From an uncultured Hyphomonadaceae bacterium (lineage in GTDB: Bacteria > Pseudomonadota > Alphaproteobacteria > Caulobacterales > Hyphomonadaceae), in contig CAJXOF010000012.1 in assembly GCA_913057945.1 (NCBI GenBank), positions 1 to 64,000 on the forward strand: DNA of 64,000 bases, written 5' to 3'. The translations under genes were made by a program, and so were the position numbers. The notes beneath the pieces were generated by a model that worked only from the letters and a program-made list of their open reading frames with translations, had not been told where the DNA came from and did no database searches. Below, in pieces: positions 28,186 to 38,500 of the stretch. The number at the start of each line of letters is the position of its first letter. The stretch's first letter is position 1.

Positions 28186-29601
28186 ATGATTCCGATTACT
28201 GAATATGCGGGAAGAGATGTTGCAGTGTTCGGCCTTGGCCGGACAGGCCTCTCGGCTGCCAAGGCCCTGAAGGCTGGCGGCGCGCGTGTTCATGCGTGGG
28301 ATGACAATGAAGAGACCCGCGCCAAGGCAGAGGCCGCTGGCCTGACCCTGTCAGACATCAACAAGCGCGACTGGCAGACCTTTGCCGCCCTCGTCCTGTC
28401 GCCGGGCGTACCCTACAAATTCCCGCAGCCGCACCGCATCGTGCGGATGGCGGAAATGACCAATGTGCCGGTCGTCGGCGACATGGAATTGTTCGCGCGC
28501 GCCGTGCAGGCCCTGCCGGAGCGTGGCCGCCCGAAGATTGTCGGGATCACCGGCACGAACGGCAAATCGACAACGACGGCCCTGATCGGGCATATCCTGA
28601 AACATGCAGGCCGGGATGCACGTATCGGCGGCAATATCGGCACAGGCGTGCTGGACCTCGCCCCGCTGCATGCCAATGCGATTTACGTGCTGGAGCTGTC
28701 CTCCTACCAGCTGGACCTGGTGAAGAGCCTGCATTGCGATGTCGCCGTCCTGATGAACATCACGCCGGACCATCTGGACCGGCATGGCGGCATGGACGGC
28801 TATCAGGCCGCGAAGATGCGCATCTTCCAGAACCAGACCGAAAAGGATGTCGCGGTCATCGGTTTTGATGACGTGATTACCCAGTCCATCGCCATCGGCC
28901 TGTCGGCTAACGGTCCGGCCCGCGTGGTGCAGGCCTCGTCGACCTATGCGCTGGGCCGTGGCGTGAGCGCCGTAGACGGACGGCTTTATGACAGCAATAC
29001 CGGCCAGGCGCAGTTTGTCGGAAGCCTGTCCGACTGCATGGCCCTGCCGGGCCGTCACAACCACCAGAATGCCGCCGCCGCCTATGCGGCCTGCCGGTCG
29101 CTGGGCCTCGACCCGCAGACCATCATGGAAGGCATCCGCACATTTCCGGGCCTCGCCCACCGGCTTGAAATGGTCGGCGAGATCGACGGCGTGAGATTCG
29201 TCAACGACTCCAAGGCGACCAATGCCGAAGCCGCCGAGCAGGCGCTGAAGGCCTACAAGAAGGCTTACTGGATTGCGGGCGGCGTCTCCAAGGCGGAAGG
29301 CATCCAGCCCCTGTCGCCCTTGTTCCCGAACATCACCAAAGCCTACCTGATTGGCGAGGCTGAAGACTCCTTCGCCGCCACGCTGAAGGGCAAGGTCGCC
29401 CTGCAGACATGCGGCACGCTGGAAAATGCAGTTCAAGCTGCATTTAGGGATGCGAAAGCCGTCGGAGATGAAAATCCGGTCATTCTTCTTTCACCTGCCT
29501 GTGCGAGTTTCGACCAGTTCCGCGATTTTGAACATCGCGGGGATGTGTTCCGGAGCATCGTCCAGTCAATGATGCCGCAGGAGTTGAAGGAGTTGGCTTG
29601 A
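28186..29601 (+). CDS. murD: UDP-MurNAc-L-Ala:D-Glu ligase MurD
   Basis: 471 residues. An N-terminal Rossmann motif (VFGLGRTGLSAAKAL) for UDP binding, ATP loop GITGTNGKSTTTALIG, then ITPDHLDRHGGMDGY and FVNDSKATNAEA. It adds D-glutamate to UDP-MurNAc-L-Ala. It starts 10 bp after mraY, the only real gap inside this operon, and ends in a TTGA overlap with ftsW. Confidence 0.96.
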   Translation: MIPITEYAGRDVAVFGLGRTGLSAAKALKAGGARVHAWDDNEETRAKAEAAGLTLSDINKRDWQTFAALVLSPGVPYKFPQPHRIVRMAEMTNVPVVGDMELFARAVQALPERGRPKIVGITGTNGKSTTTALIGHILKHAGRDARIGGNIGTGVLDLAPLHANAIYVLELSSYQLDLVKSLHCDVAVLMNITPDHLDRHGGMDGYQAAKMRIFQNQTEKDVAVIGFDDVITQSIAIGLSANGPARVVQASSTYALGRGVSAVDGRLYDSNTGQAQFVGSLSDCMALPGRHNHQNAAAAYAACRSLGLDPQTIMEGIRTFPGLAHRLEMVGEIDGVRFVNDSKATNAEAAEQALKAYKKAYWIAGGVSKAEGIQPLSPLFPNITKAYLIGEAEDSFAATLKGKVALQTCGTLENAVQAAFRDAKAVGDENPVILLSPACASFDQFRDFEHRGDVFRSIVQSMMPQELKELA

Positions 29602-30749
29602 CCTACGTATCGTCTGCCCCATTGCTCGCACGCTCGGACATGTCCTGGCTGACCGAGTGGCGGCGGACGGTCGATTGGGGCCTGCTCGGCGGCGCACTCT
29701 TCCTGATTGCCATCGGCCTGCTCATGTCGCTCGCGGCAGGTCCGACGGCGGCTGCGCGCATCGGCTATGCCGACGAGTATTTCTTCGTGTTCCGGCAAGT
29801 CGGCTTCGCCAGCCTCGGCTGCCTCATCATGGTGGTGGTGAGTATGCTGGACCGGGCCTGGGCGCGGCGCTTTGCAACGCTGGTCTTTATCGCCAGCCTG
29901 ACCCTGATGTTCTTCATCCTGGTCTGGGGCCATGAAGCGAAAGGCGCGCAACGCTGGTTGCGCATTGCCGGCTTCTCCCTGCAGCCAAGCGAGATGGTGA
30001 AGCCTGCCCTGATCGTGGTCGGCGGCTGGCTGCTGGCCCAGCGTGAGCTTTACCCAACCGGGCCGTGGGCCGTGATCGCCTTCCTGTTCTATGCGGTCAC
30101 GCTCGGTCTCTTGTTGTTGCAGCCGGATGTGGGCCAGTCGGTCCTGCTGACGGCGGCGTTTGTCGTTACCTTCTTTGTCAGTGGCTTGCCGTGGAGATGG
30201 GCAGCGGGCTTTGCGGTGGGAGGCGTCAGCCTGTCGGCCTCGCTCTATGCCTTGCTGCCGCATGTCCGCTACCGCGTGAACAGCTTCATCAATCCGGGGT
30301 CCGCCGACACGTACCAGATCGACCGCGCGGCCGAGGCAATCGGCCGGGGCGGCCTGTTCGGTGTCGGTCCGGGGGAGGGGCAGGTGAAGATCCATCTGCC
30401 TGACGCACATACCGATTTCATCTATGCCGTCATGGTCGAGGAGTTCGGGCTGATCGCAGCGCTGGTGCTGATGGCGATCTTCGTCCTCATGATCCTGCGC
30501 GGCTTCCGCGCCAGCTCCCGGGTGGATGACGGCTATGCGCGCGCGGCGAGTGCCGGACTCTTCACGCTATTCGGCCTTCAGGCTGCCATAAACATTGCCG
30601 TAAATCTGGCCCTTATCCCGCCAAAGGGCATGACACTGCCATTTGTGTCCTATGGCGGCTCGTCCATGATCGGGACGGGATTGACACTGGGCCTTGCGCT
30701 GGCACTTGTGCGCGGACAAGGTACGCGCACAAGGGGCCGCTATGGCTAA
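29598..30749 (+). CDS. ftsW: Septal peptidoglycan glycosyltransferase FtsW
   Basis: 383 residues, ten predicted membrane segments, SEDS family. Conserved [14 protein letters not shown] and the late loop [16 protein letters not shown] are present. It polymerises lipid II at the septum with FtsI. The start is TTG 29598 overlapping the murD stop; ATG 29640 would drop the conserved [10 protein letters not shown] region, so TTG is preferred. Confidence 0.93.
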   Translation: MTYVSSAPLLARSDMSWLTEWRRTVDWGLLGGALFLIAIGLLMSLAAGPTAAARIGYADEYFFVFRQVGFASLGCLIMVVVSMLDRAWARRFATLVFIASLTLMFFILVWGHEAKGAQRWLRIAGFSLQPSEMVKPALIVVGGWLLAQRELYPTGPWAVIAFLFYAVTLGLLLLQPDVGQSVLLTAAFVVTFFVSGLPWRWAAGFAVGGVSLSASLYALLPHVRYRVNSFINPGSADTYQIDRAAEAIGRGGLFGVGPGEGQVKIHLPDAHTDFIYAVMVEEFGLIAALVLMAIFVLMILRGFRASSRVDDGYARAASAGLFTLFGLQAAINIAVNLALIPPKGMTLPFVSYGGSSMIGTGLTLGLALALVRGQGTRTRGRYG

Positions 30750-31839
30750 CGACAGAGACAAGCTCGTCATCATCGCAGCAGGTGGAACCGGGGGACACAT
30801 GTTCCCCGCCAGGGCCTTTGCCGACGAGATGCGCGCGCGGGGCTGGAAGATTGGCCTGATCTCTGACAAGCGCGGTGCGAAATATGCCAAGGATTTCCCG
30901 GCCGACTGGCTGGAACAGGTACAGGCCGCCTCTCCGAATTTCCGCAAGCCGTGGACGCTGCCCAGCGCGGCGATGAAGATCAATGCCGGCATTTCCCGCG
31001 CCAAGACGCTGATCCGCGAAACCCGCCCCAGCCTGGTGGCAGGCTTTGGCGGCTATCCGGCCTTTCCGGCACTGGCTGCGGCGCGCCGGATGAAAGTGCC
31101 GATCATCATCCATGAACAGAATGCCGTGCTCGGGCGGGTGAACCGCCGCTTTGCCCGGCAGGCCAAGCTGGTCGCCAGCGGGTTTGAGCGTCTCGACAGG
31201 CTGCCCTCCTGGAGCGCCCATCTGGCCGTGGGCAATCCGGTGCGTGAGGCGATCCTGGCGCGGCGGGACGATCCCTATCCCTCTACGGATGATACGCTGA
31301 CCATCCTGATTACGGGGGGCAGCCAGGGCTCGAAGATCATCGGCGAGACCATCCCGACGGCGATTGTCGATTTCGTGCCACCGCCGCTGCAGGCGCGGCT
31401 GCGTGTGATCCAGCAGGTGCGGGAGGAACAATACGCCTTTGTCGACAATATGTACCGCCGTGTGAAGATCGATGCCGAGCTGGCTCCGTTCTTTTCCGAC
31501 ATGCCGGAAAAGCTGTCGCAGGCGCATCTCGTGATCGCCCGGTCAGGCGCGGGCACTGTGTCGGAGATTGCTGCGGTTGGCCGGCCGTCCATCCTGATCC
31601 CGCTGGCGATTGCCATGGACGACCATCAGGCCGCCAATGCCGAGGCGCTGACGGAGATTGGTGCAGCCGACATGGTGCTGGAAACCAATCTCTACCCGCA
31701 ATTGCTGGGCGCGCTGATCACGGCCCGCCTGCAGGATACGGACGATCTGAAAGCGCGAGCAGCTGCGGCGAAGGCGTCGGCGAAGGTCAATGCCACGAAA
31801 GACCTCGCCGATATGGCAGAACGGGTCGCGGAGCTTTAA
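30742..31839 (+). CDS. murG: Lipid II synthase MurG
   Basis: 365 residues from ATG 30742, overlapping ftsW by 8 bp. N-terminal glycine loop [37 protein letters not shown], and in the C-terminal domain TGGSQGSK and [12 protein letters not shown] with [10 protein letters not shown] for UDP-GlcNAc. It transfers GlcNAc to lipid I at the inner membrane face. It is the last gene of the uninterrupted dcw block. Its stop overlaps the stop of the convergent DUF3291 gene. Confidence 0.96.
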   Translation: MANDRDKLVIIAAGGTGGHMFPARAFADEMRARGWKIGLISDKRGAKYAKDFPADWLEQVQAASPNFRKPWTLPSAAMKINAGISRAKTLIRETRPSLVAGFGGYPAFPALAAARRMKVPIIIHEQNAVLGRVNRRFARQAKLVASGFERLDRLPSWSAHLAVGNPVREAILARRDDPYPSTDDTLTILITGGSQGSKIIGETIPTAIVDFVPPPLQARLRVIQQVREEQYAFVDNMYRRVKIDAELAPFFSDMPEKLSQAHLVIARSGAGTVSEIAAVGRPSILIPLAIAMDDHQAANAEALTEIGAADMVLETNLYPQLLGALITARLQDTDDLKARAAAAKASAKVNATKDLADMAERVAEL

Positions 31840-32324
31840 GCCACACGCGGCGCGCAGGCATGAGTCTTGTGCATCTCGGCGTCCCGCAGCCATTCCCAGC
31901 CGAACGCATCTTCCGTGTCGCCCTTCTGCTGGCGCCGGGCGAGCCGTTCAAGCGCCTCTTCGAGCGTGGGCGTATGGCCTGCCGGGATGTTCCACATGAC
32001 GAAATGCATCTCGCGCATCAGTTCGAACCATTCGGCGCGGCGTTCGTAGAATTTCCGGTGGATGGTGCCCCAGACAAACCGTTCGAGGCTTTGCACGTCT
32101 TCCCAGACGGTCAGATTCGCGACGAATTGCGGATCGCCGTCGATCTTGGCTTCCGTATTGCCCTGACCGGGCTCACCGGAGCCTTCCATCATCCAGACAA
32201 AGCCCGGCATGGATTTGCCGAGCCCGTTGATGAGATCGAGATTGTCCATGAAATCCTTCACGCGCGGATCATCCGTCGGCGCGACGAGATGCCCGACATT
32301 AAGCTGGGCCAGATGCATTTTCAT
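31836..32324 (-). CDS. DUF3291 domain protein
   Basis: 162 residues from ATG 32324, which has GAGGGGA 10 nt before it. [53 protein letters not shown] and [19 protein letters not shown] fit DUF3291, a ferredoxin-like (antibiotic biosynthesis monooxygenase-type) fold. The biochemical role is unknown. It is inserted on the opposite strand between murG and murC, splitting the cell-wall cluster. Confidence 0.8.
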   Translation of the reverse strand: MKMHLAQLNVGHLVAPTDDPRVKDFMDNLDLINGLGKSMPGFVWMMEGSGEPGQGNTEAKIDGDPQFVANLTVWEDVQSLERFVWGTIHRKFYERRAEWFELMREMHFVMWNIPAGHTPTLEEALERLARRQQKGDTEDAFGWEWLRDAEMHKTHACAPRVA

Positions 32325-32513
32325 GAGTGCGGGTCCCCTCGCAGCGAAGCACCCCAATTGTGCCTCATTACAGTCATTTTGGGATCGCAGGGTGCCTGTT
32401 CAAGAATATCGCCCTCGGTTTCATGAAAGCGTCATGCACAAGCAGTCCTTGCTTCGCGCTCCCGCGTCACGGTATCGCTAGGCGTTCCCGTTTCCTCATT
32501 TGGACGATCTCGC

Positions 32514-33938
32514 ATGACTTCTCCCACTCCCTTTGATCTTGGTCCCGCCCACATTGTCGGCATTGGCGGCATCGGCATGTCTGGCATCGCCGATGTCATG
32601 ATCACGATGGGCTATCAGGTGCAGGGCTCTGACATACGCGAGTCCGACAATATCCAGCGCCTGCGCGAGCGGGGCGCGAAGATCTTCATCGGTCACGCCG
32701 CCGAGAATGTGGAGGGAGCCGGCACGGTCATTATCTCGACCGCGATCAAGTCCGGAAACCCTGAAGTGGACGCCGCCCGCGCCACAGGCATTCCGGTCGT
32801 GCGCCGCGCCAATATGCTGGCCGAGATCACGCGCCTGAAATACACGGTCTGCATCGCGGGCACGCATGGCAAGACGACAACGACGTCGATGGTCGCGGCG
32901 CTGCTGGATGGCGCAAATATCGACCCGACCGTCATCAATGGCGGGATCATCCATGCCTATGGATCGAACTACAAGGCAGGCGAAAGCGACTGGATGGTCG
33001 TCGAGAGCGACGAGAGCGATGGCACCTTTGCCAAGCTCCATCCGACCTGCGCCGTGGTGACCAATATCGACGCGGAACATATGGACCATTACGGGTCCAT
33101 GGAGAAATTGCGCGAGGCGTTTGATACCTTTGTCGAGAATTTGCCCTTCTATGGCTTTGCCGTCCTGTGCACGGACCATCCTGAAGTGCAAGGGCTTGCC
33201 GCGCGGGTCACAGACCGGCGCCGCATCACCTATGGCTTCAACCGCCAGGCCGATGTCCGCGCGATCAATCTGAAAACCGATCTGTCCGGTGCGCATTTCG
33301 ATGTGGCGCTGCGCCGTCCCGGCTCGGCCCAGCCGCGGATGATCGAAGGGCTGACCCTGCCGATGGCAGGCGAGCACAATGTCCAGAACGCGCTGGCCGC
33401 TGTCGCCGTTGCGCTGGAGCTTGGCGCGACCGACGACCAGATCCGGACCTCGATGGGGCAATTTGGCGGTGTGAAGCGCCGCTTCACCCAAGTGGGGGAA
33501 TGGGTGCCGGTCGACGGCAAGCCGCCCGTCCGCATTATTGATGATTATGGTCATCACCCGGTGGAGATTTCTGCCGTGCTGAAGGCCGCGCGGGCCATGC
33601 AGGGGCAGGGGCAGCTGATCGCCGTCTGCCAGCCGCACCGTTATACGCGTCTACGCGACCTGTTCGAGGATTTCTCCCGCTGTTTCGATCAGGCCGACCA
33701 TGTGCTGGTCGCGCCCGTCTACGAGGCCGGCGAAAGCCCGATCGAGGGGTTCAACCACGAATCGCTCGTCGCCAGCATCCTGCGCAATGGTCATCGGGGT
33801 GCGGCGACCTTGTCCTCCATCGAGGCCCTGCCGGAGACGCTGAAGGAATTGGCCGAGCCCGGCGCGATGGTTGTTTGTCTCGGGGCAGGGGACATCACCA
33901 AGTATGCGGCGGAGCTGCCGGGAAAACTGGCGTCCTGA
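32514..33938 (+). CDS. murC: UDP-MurNAc:L-alanine ligase MurC
   Basis: 474 residues. N-terminal [19 protein letters not shown] loop [23 protein letters not shown], and [10 protein letters not shown] with QPHRYTRL near the C-terminus. It adds L-Ala to UDP-MurNAc, the first ligase step. It is separated from murG by a reverse gene, so it needs its own promoter in 32325-32513. murB, ddl and ftsQAZ, which often follow murC in this class, are absent here. Confidence 0.95.
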   Translation: MTSPTPFDLGPAHIVGIGGIGMSGIADVMITMGYQVQGSDIRESDNIQRLRERGAKIFIGHAAENVEGAGTVIISTAIKSGNPEVDAARATGIPVVRRANMLAEITRLKYTVCIAGTHGKTTTTSMVAALLDGANIDPTVINGGIIHAYGSNYKAGESDWMVVESDESDGTFAKLHPTCAVVTNIDAEHMDHYGSMEKLREAFDTFVENLPFYGFAVLCTDHPEVQGLAARVTDRRRITYGFNRQADVRAINLKTDLSGAHFDVALRRPGSAQPRMIEGLTLPMAGEHNVQNALAAVAVALELGATDDQIRTSMGQFGGVKRRFTQVGEWVPVDGKPPVRIIDDYGHHPVEISAVLKAARAMQGQGQLIAVCQPHRYTRLRDLFEDFSRCFDQADHVLVAPVYEAGESPIEGFNHESLVASILRNGHRGAATLSSIEALPETLKELAEPGAMVVCLGAGDITKYAAELPGKLAS

Positions 33939-34030
33939 CGTAGAGACAGCGGGAAAACCGCTTTCCCTTTCCTTGCGAATGTGCAGGCTAGGCAACAGAT
34001 GCCGGCAAGCGGCACTTGGGAGGAAACCGC

Positions 34031-35533
34031 ATGACCGAGACATCCATTTCGCCCGGCCAGGACGAAGAAGCCGCCATCGTGGCTTCCCAGGGAACGCGGA
34101 CGGCCGGCGAAGGGGGCGCGCTCGGCAAGACAGCTCTTGCCTGGGCCTGGTTCGAATGGGCCCGCAACCCTTATTATATCCTGATCATCATCTATGTGTT
34201 CGCGCCGTATTTCGCGCGCGACATCATTGGCGCGGACATTCTGGCCAGCGGCGAACTGGACGGCCTTGACCCGGAGACCGCGCGCCAGATGGCTGGCGCG
34301 AAAGGGCAGGCGGTGGTCGCCTCATTGTCGAAATGGGCGGGCGCGATCGCAGCGCTGACGGCGCCCTTCCTGGGGGCGGCGTTTGACAGGGGCCTCCGTC
34401 GCAAGCCGTTGCTGATCCTGTTCCTCGGCGTTCTGTCGGTCCTCAGTTTCTTGCTCTGGTGGGCCGTGCCGGGCGAGTCCGGTTTCTCTACCGGCACCAT
34501 TATCGGCGTCCTGATCGCCGCCTATGTCACCTATACCTATAGCGAGGTGACTCACAATTCCATGTTGCCGGATGCGGCCCGACCGACCGCGCTGCCAGCT
34601 GTATCGGGGCTTGGCCTGGCACTCGGCAACGCCGCCGCGACGCTCCTGTTCGTTGCGGTTATCCTGATGTTCGCCCTGCCAGACATGCTGGGCTGGCCGT
34701 TCAAGGAACCCCTGTTCGGCATTGATACGGCAAAATACGAGCATTTCCGGATCGCGGGGCCTCTCTGTGCGGTCTGGCTGGTCGCGATGATCGTGCCTTT
34801 TTTCCTGTATGCGAAGGATTCAGGGGTAAAAGGCACACCCTTCCTGCCCTCTGTCAGGCAAGGGGCCGAAGGCGTCATCCGCACCGTGCGCAGGGCGGCG
34901 GAGTATCGCGAGGCGTTCAAATTCCTGATTGCGCGGACAATCTATGCCGACGGCATGTTCGCCCTTCTGGCGCTGGCGGCGGTGTATGTCAGCCTGTTCC
35001 TGGGCTGGGGCATTGTGGAACTGACCATCTATGCCATCTGGGCTTCGGTCTGGGCGGCGATTGGCGGCGTGGCCGGCGGCTGGTTTGACTCGAAGCTCGG
35101 GCCCAAGAATGCGCTCTTGATGGAGCTGCTGGCGATTGTCGCCATCCTGTTCTTCGGGCTTTCCGTGACGCGGGAATCCATCCTGTTCGGCCTGATCGAG
35201 AACCGGGAGCTGTGGCAGGCTCCGTTCTTCTCCAGCCTGTCGGATGTGACCTATCTGCTGAACGGGGCGCTGATCGGCGTCTTTGCCACCGCCAATATCT
35301 CGTCCAGCCGGTCGATGCTGGTACACATCGCGCCGACCCATATGCGCGGGGAATTTTTCGGGCTTTACGCGATTGCCGGAACGGTCACGGTCTGGATCGG
35401 GCCACTGCTGATCGAATTGTTCACCACCTGGTCGAACAGCCAGCGGGTTGGCATGTCAGCCATTGCCCTGCTGTTCTTCTGTGGGTTTGCCATGCTGACG
35501 ACGGTCAAGGTCTCGCGAACGCCTGCCGAGTAG
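34031..35533 (+). CDS. MFS transporter, UMF1 (Atg22-like) family
   Basis: 500 residues from ATG 34031, which follows a GGGAGG; the frame is open 15 bp further upstream. About 12 membrane segments. ALAWAWFEWARNPYYILI near the N-terminus and the SEVTHNSMLPD motif resemble the UMF1/Atg22-like MFS group, some members of which export amino acids. The N-terminal ~35 residues are hydrophilic. No substrate is suggested by the neighbours: it lies between murC and the pilus locus. Confidence 0.8.
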   Translation: MTETSISPGQDEEAAIVASQGTRTAGEGGALGKTALAWAWFEWARNPYYILIIIYVFAPYFARDIIGADILASGELDGLDPETARQMAGAKGQAVVASLSKWAGAIAALTAPFLGAAFDRGLRRKPLLILFLGVLSVLSFLLWWAVPGESGFSTGTIIGVLIAAYVTYTYSEVTHNSMLPDAARPTALPAVSGLGLALGNAAATLLFVAVILMFALPDMLGWPFKEPLFGIDTAKYEHFRIAGPLCAVWLVAMIVPFFLYAKDSGVKGTPFLPSVRQGAEGVIRTVRRAAEYREAFKFLIARTIYADGMFALLALAAVYVSLFLGWGIVELTIYAIWASVWAAIGGVAGGWFDSKLGPKNALLMELLAIVAILFFGLSVTRESILFGLIENRELWQAPFFSSLSDVTYLLNGALIGVFATANISSSRSMLVHIAPTHMRGEFFGLYAIAGTVTVWIGPLLIELFTTWSNSQRVGMSAIALLFFCGFAMLTTVKVSRTPAE

Positions 35534-35553
35534 AAGCCGGGATCGGGCGAGAC

Positions 35554-36159
35554 CTAGCTGGTCGGGCCGAAGGCGCCGCCGCCGCCCGACGTAACCCGGG
35601 CAATTTCATCAACCCGGCGCGGACGGAGATAGAACTCGTCCTTGATCGTCTTGGTCGTGTTGATGAAGCCGCCAATCTGGCTGTCATATTCGTAGATGAC
35701 TTCGGAAAGAATGATCGAGCCGGGCGATGAGATGATGCCGTTCGGCACAGTCACCTTTGCGCCCTTCGAATAAGGCGCCATCTTGTACGCGTCGGACCAT
35801 TCCACCACGGGCTTGCCGTCGCCAGAGTCTACGATGCTGGTAATCCGCATCGTGGCGCTCTGGGCCTCATAGGGCTGCATCATCACTTCGGCTGCAGCGA
35901 ACATTTCTTCCATGTCATCATCGGTCACGGTCGCCAGGCGCGCCGTCAGGTCACCCAGGCTGGCTGTGGTCGACGTGACCCGGCGATCGACCCGCATGAG
36001 CAGGCTGAGCTCAACCGCGCCCAGATAGATGAAGATCAGGATCGGCGCGATCAAGGCGAATTCAACGGCGGACACGCCTTCCTGATTGTAGCGAATGCCG
36101 CGCACGCCACGCCATTTGAGGCGGGGATTGAGTCGGGACAGAAGAGATTTCTTGGTCAT
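35554..36159 (-). CDS. TadE/TadF-family pilus pseudopilin (second)
   Basis: 201 residues. A basic N-terminus ends in GVSAVEFALIAPILIFIYLG, the prepilin-like signal (Gly before the hydrophobic stretch with Glu at +5) of TadE-like proteins processed by the Flp prepilin peptidase. A ~140-residue extracytoplasmic part follows. Minor pseudopilins of this type are needed for Flp pilus assembly. It lies 5 bp after the first TadE-like gene in one operon and is convergent with the MFS gene. Confidence 0.85.
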   Translation of the reverse strand: MTKKSLLSRLNPRLKWRGVRGIRYNQEGVSAVEFALIAPILIFIYLGAVELSLLMRVDRRVTSTTASLGDLTARLATVTDDDMEEMFAAAEVMMQPYEAQSATMRITSIVDSGDGKPVVEWSDAYKMAPYSKGAKVTVPNGIISSPGSIILSEVIYEYDSQIGGFINTTKTIKDEFYLRPRRVDEIARVTSGGGGAFGPTS

Positions 36160-36164
36160 GACGA

Positions 36165-36728
36165 TCAGTCTCCGAAAGGCTCGTTACGGAACACCGCATT
36201 GGCCTGGATCAGGTGGCGGTTGTTCGGAAGATTTGACAAAGGCGTGGACACCCAGGGAGTCATCAGCTCCCATTCATAGAACACGCGGACCGCCACGATA
36301 TCATTGGCTGAGCCCGGATCGTACTTGAAGTCGGTGTCGTCGATTTCGCCGTCACCGCCCAGGGGCGCCGTCAGATCGGCCGTACTGAACTTGTCGAGCG
36401 AGCGCACATCAATGTAGAGCCGCTCATCGCAATCGAGCAAATTGTAGAAATTCGAGCAGACTTCCTGACGGAATTCCACCTTGGTGAACCCACTATCCTG
36501 CGCCTGGCCCGTACGGATCTTGCGCGAGGCTTCTCCCAAAGAGTGCTCCAGCACGGTCGACATGATGAACAGGAGGCAGACTTCCAGCAGCCCAAAGATC
36601 AGGAAGAAGAAGGGGATGGAAACGAGTGCGAACTCGACAGCGGTTGCCCCGCGGCGGTTCTCACACCATTCCCTGAATTTGCGGCGCAGGCGCGGCGCAA
36701 GAATTCCGATTTGTGCTGTCATTGTCAT
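36165..36728 (-). CDS. TadE-family pilus pseudopilin (first)
   Basis: 187 residues from ATG 36728; ATG 36722 and GTG 36737 are alternatives. ENRRGATAVEFALVSIPFFF shows the TadE prepilin-like cleavage motif (RG|ATAVEF) and one membrane helix. The exported part contains two cysteines (CSNFYNLLDC) that could form a disulphide. First gene of the pseudopilin pair. Confidence 0.85.
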   Translation of the reverse strand: MTMTAQIGILAPRLRRKFREWCENRRGATAVEFALVSIPFFFLIFGLLEVCLLFIMSTVLEHSLGEASRKIRTGQAQDSGFTKVEFRQEVCSNFYNLLDCDERLYIDVRSLDKFSTADLTAPLGGDGEIDDTDFKYDPGSANDIVAVRVFYEWELMTPWVSTPLSNLPNNRHLIQANAVFRNEPFGD

Positions 36729-36832
36729 CACCCACACAGACCCACATGATTAGAGTGTGGGAATATCAGATGTGGGTGATCAGCCGGTTTCGCCGATCTG
36801 TTGAATTTCATGCTTTTGGGTCAGACGCGCCG

Positions 36833-37276
36833 TTAGTTGTCGGCTGACAGTCCCTGTACGCCCGTCTGCTGCTCGATATATTGCTCGAAATGCTCGGGAT
36901 CATCGCCAACACTTAGCGTCGACCGGCAATTAGGGGCGCAATCATAGGTGAAGTTGGACCCGGACCGGTTGACCGTCACAACATTCGCCTCATTCGCAAT
37001 CACGAGAATATCGGTAGAAAAAATCTGGCGGCCTGCATCGTCAAAGATCAGCAAATTGGTGGTGCCAAACGTCTTGCCGGTAATGAAGATGAGTTGCTCA
37101 TCATGCACGGCAACGTCGGCAATCGCCTGGTTGCCCAGGACGACACTGGCCGCTGCACTACGCAGGTGAACCGGTATGGTCTTGTTGATCTCCACCGAAA
37201 GTGGGGCAGCCAGCGCGGCTTGCGAGAAGAGCGCAGCGGCGACCGGCAGAGCGCAGACCTTCGCGAACAGGTTCAT
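36833..37276 (-). CDS. Stand-alone CpaC/secretin N-terminal domain protein
   Basis: 147 residues from ATG 37276 (SD GGAGA 8-12 nt upstream). Signal peptide LFAKVCALPVAAALFSQAALA. The mature part has the T2SS/T3SS pilus N-terminal domain and resembles residues ~40-120 of CpaC in this window: QAIADVAVHDEQLIFITGK here, PAIADAVVQTAKRIIFRGV in CpaC. A C-terminal tail with two Cys (DCAPNCRS) is unique. It lacks the secretin pore domain. Probably a periplasmic accessory to the pilus secretin; divergent from flp. Confidence 0.8.
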   Translation of the reverse strand: MNLFAKVCALPVAAALFSQAALAAPLSVEINKTIPVHLRSAAASVVLGNQAIADVAVHDEQLIFITGKTFGTTNLLIFDDAGRQIFSTDILVIANEANVVTVNRSGSNFTYDCAPNCRSTLSVGDDPEHFEQYIEQQTGVQGLSADN

Positions 37277-37581
37277 CTTGCTGTCTCCAGACTTATTCAG
37301 CAGGGGCACATTCGTTCAATAAGGTTGCGCGTTTCCTAATAAGGTCCGCCGCGAGGGGCGAATTCCTGTGGGTGCTCCTTATATGGAATGAACCGGAAAC
37401 GGAACGAATCAGCAAAACCCCAATGTTTTCGGGCCTGCAGAAGGTAAATAAAACCCTGTTTTGCCTTCATGGATTTTCTCTTTTCTTTCATGTGATGTTG
37501 AGAATGATCCGGTAGTTTCCATCATGTTCCGGGTAGAGGATTTTGCCGGGGCAAAAAACAATCGCATGATGGGAGTTTCCA

Positions 37582-37743
37582 ATGTTTGCACGTTTTCTGA
37601 AAGACGAGTCCGGTGCCACGGCTATTGAATATGGTCTGATCGCTGCACTTATCGCTGTTGCTATCATCGGTGGTGCTACCGCCCTCGGTAAGTCTGTGAA
37701 CGACAAGTTCCAAGGCGTTGCCACCGAAATGGACGGCGCATAA
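37582..37743 (+). CDS. Flp/Fap-type pilin subunit
   Basis: 53 residues, MFARFLKDESGATAIEYGLI followed by one hydrophobic helix and a short polar tail. The GATAIEY motif is the Flp prepilin cleavage site (after Gly11, Glu at +5), and the size is typical for Flp/PilA major pilins. A GGGAG lies 6 nt before the ATG. It sits at the head of the cpa/tad genes with its own terminator behind, which lets the major pilin be made in excess. Confidence 0.95.
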   Translation: MFARFLKDESGATAIEYGLIAALIAVAIIGGATALGKSVNDKFQGVATEMDGA

Positions 37744-37773
37744 TCGACCAAGGCTAACAGCCTGACATACAAG

Positions 37774-37804
37774 GAAGCCGCCAGGGAAACCTGGCGGCTT
37801 CTTT
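37774..37804 (+). terminator. Terminator or attenuator after the pilin gene
   Basis: 12-bp stem GAAGCCGCCAGG/CCTGGCGGCTTC with a GAAA tetraloop, followed by TTTG and CTTT. Located 30 bp after the flp stop; the short U-tract suggests partial readthrough into cpaA. Confidence 0.75.
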
Positions 37805-37884
37805 GCTTTGGCGGGACGAATATAAAAACTTCCTTCAGTCTTTTCAGTCAGGATGAGCTGGAACTGATGTGAAGGAAGCCTTCG

Positions 37885-38400
37885 ATGATCCTGGCCATGC
37901 TCGCCGGCCTGTTTCTGGCCATGTGCGTTTTTGCTGCGCTTCATGATGTGAACCGCCTGACGATCCCAAACTGGTTGAACCTCACGCTCGCCTTGCTGTT
38001 TGTGCCTGCGGCCGCCGTTTCCGGTGTGCCCATGGAAATCATAGGCGGGCACCTCGTGACCGCTCTGTGCGCCTTCATGATCGCGTTCGGATTGTTCGCG
38101 TTCAATATTGTGGGGGGAGGGGACGCCAAGATGATCCCGGCCGTGATGCTTTGGGTGGGCCCGAGCGCGAGTGTGACCTTCCTGTTCGTGATGGCCCTGG
38201 TTGGCGGCGCTTGCGCCATTCTCATTATCCTTGTCCGGAAATCCATGCCGGCAGAAGTCGTGCCGGGCGCGATCCGTGCGCCCTTTGAGGAAAAAGCGGG
38301 TGTGCCCTATGGCGTCGCCATCGCTGCGGGCGTGTTCGCGGCAGGCGCCGAGTCTCCATTCCTTTCCGAAATCTTAAGCCGGATCAGTCTATTCAGTTAA
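37885..38400 (+). CDS. cpaA: Prepilin peptidase CpaA (A24 family)
   Basis: 171 residues with about five to six membrane segments. Catalytic aspartates are in LHDVNRLTIPN and GGGDAK. It cleaves the leader from Flp and the TadE-like pseudopilins at the inner membrane. First gene of the long plus-strand assembly operon. Confidence 0.93.
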   Translation: MILAMLAGLFLAMCVFAALHDVNRLTIPNWLNLTLALLFVPAAAVSGVPMEIIGGHLVTALCAFMIAFGLFAFNIVGGGDAKMIPAVMLWVGPSASVTFLFVMALVGGACAILIILVRKSMPAEVVPGAIRAPFEEKAGVPYGVAIAAGVFAAGAESPFLSEILSRISLFS

Positions 38401-38500
38401 CGATGCTTTAGTGGCCTTGTGAAAAGGTCGCTCATGACCGGACCATGCTGAATCGTTCAGAACTGTCCGAGGTGTCTTGTTTCCGGAGGAGTGGGGCCTC

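Noticed and set aside
38397..38411. CtrA site before cpaB (TTAA-N7-TTAG)
   Set aside because: One mismatch, inside the 3' end of cpaA; too weak alone to list.
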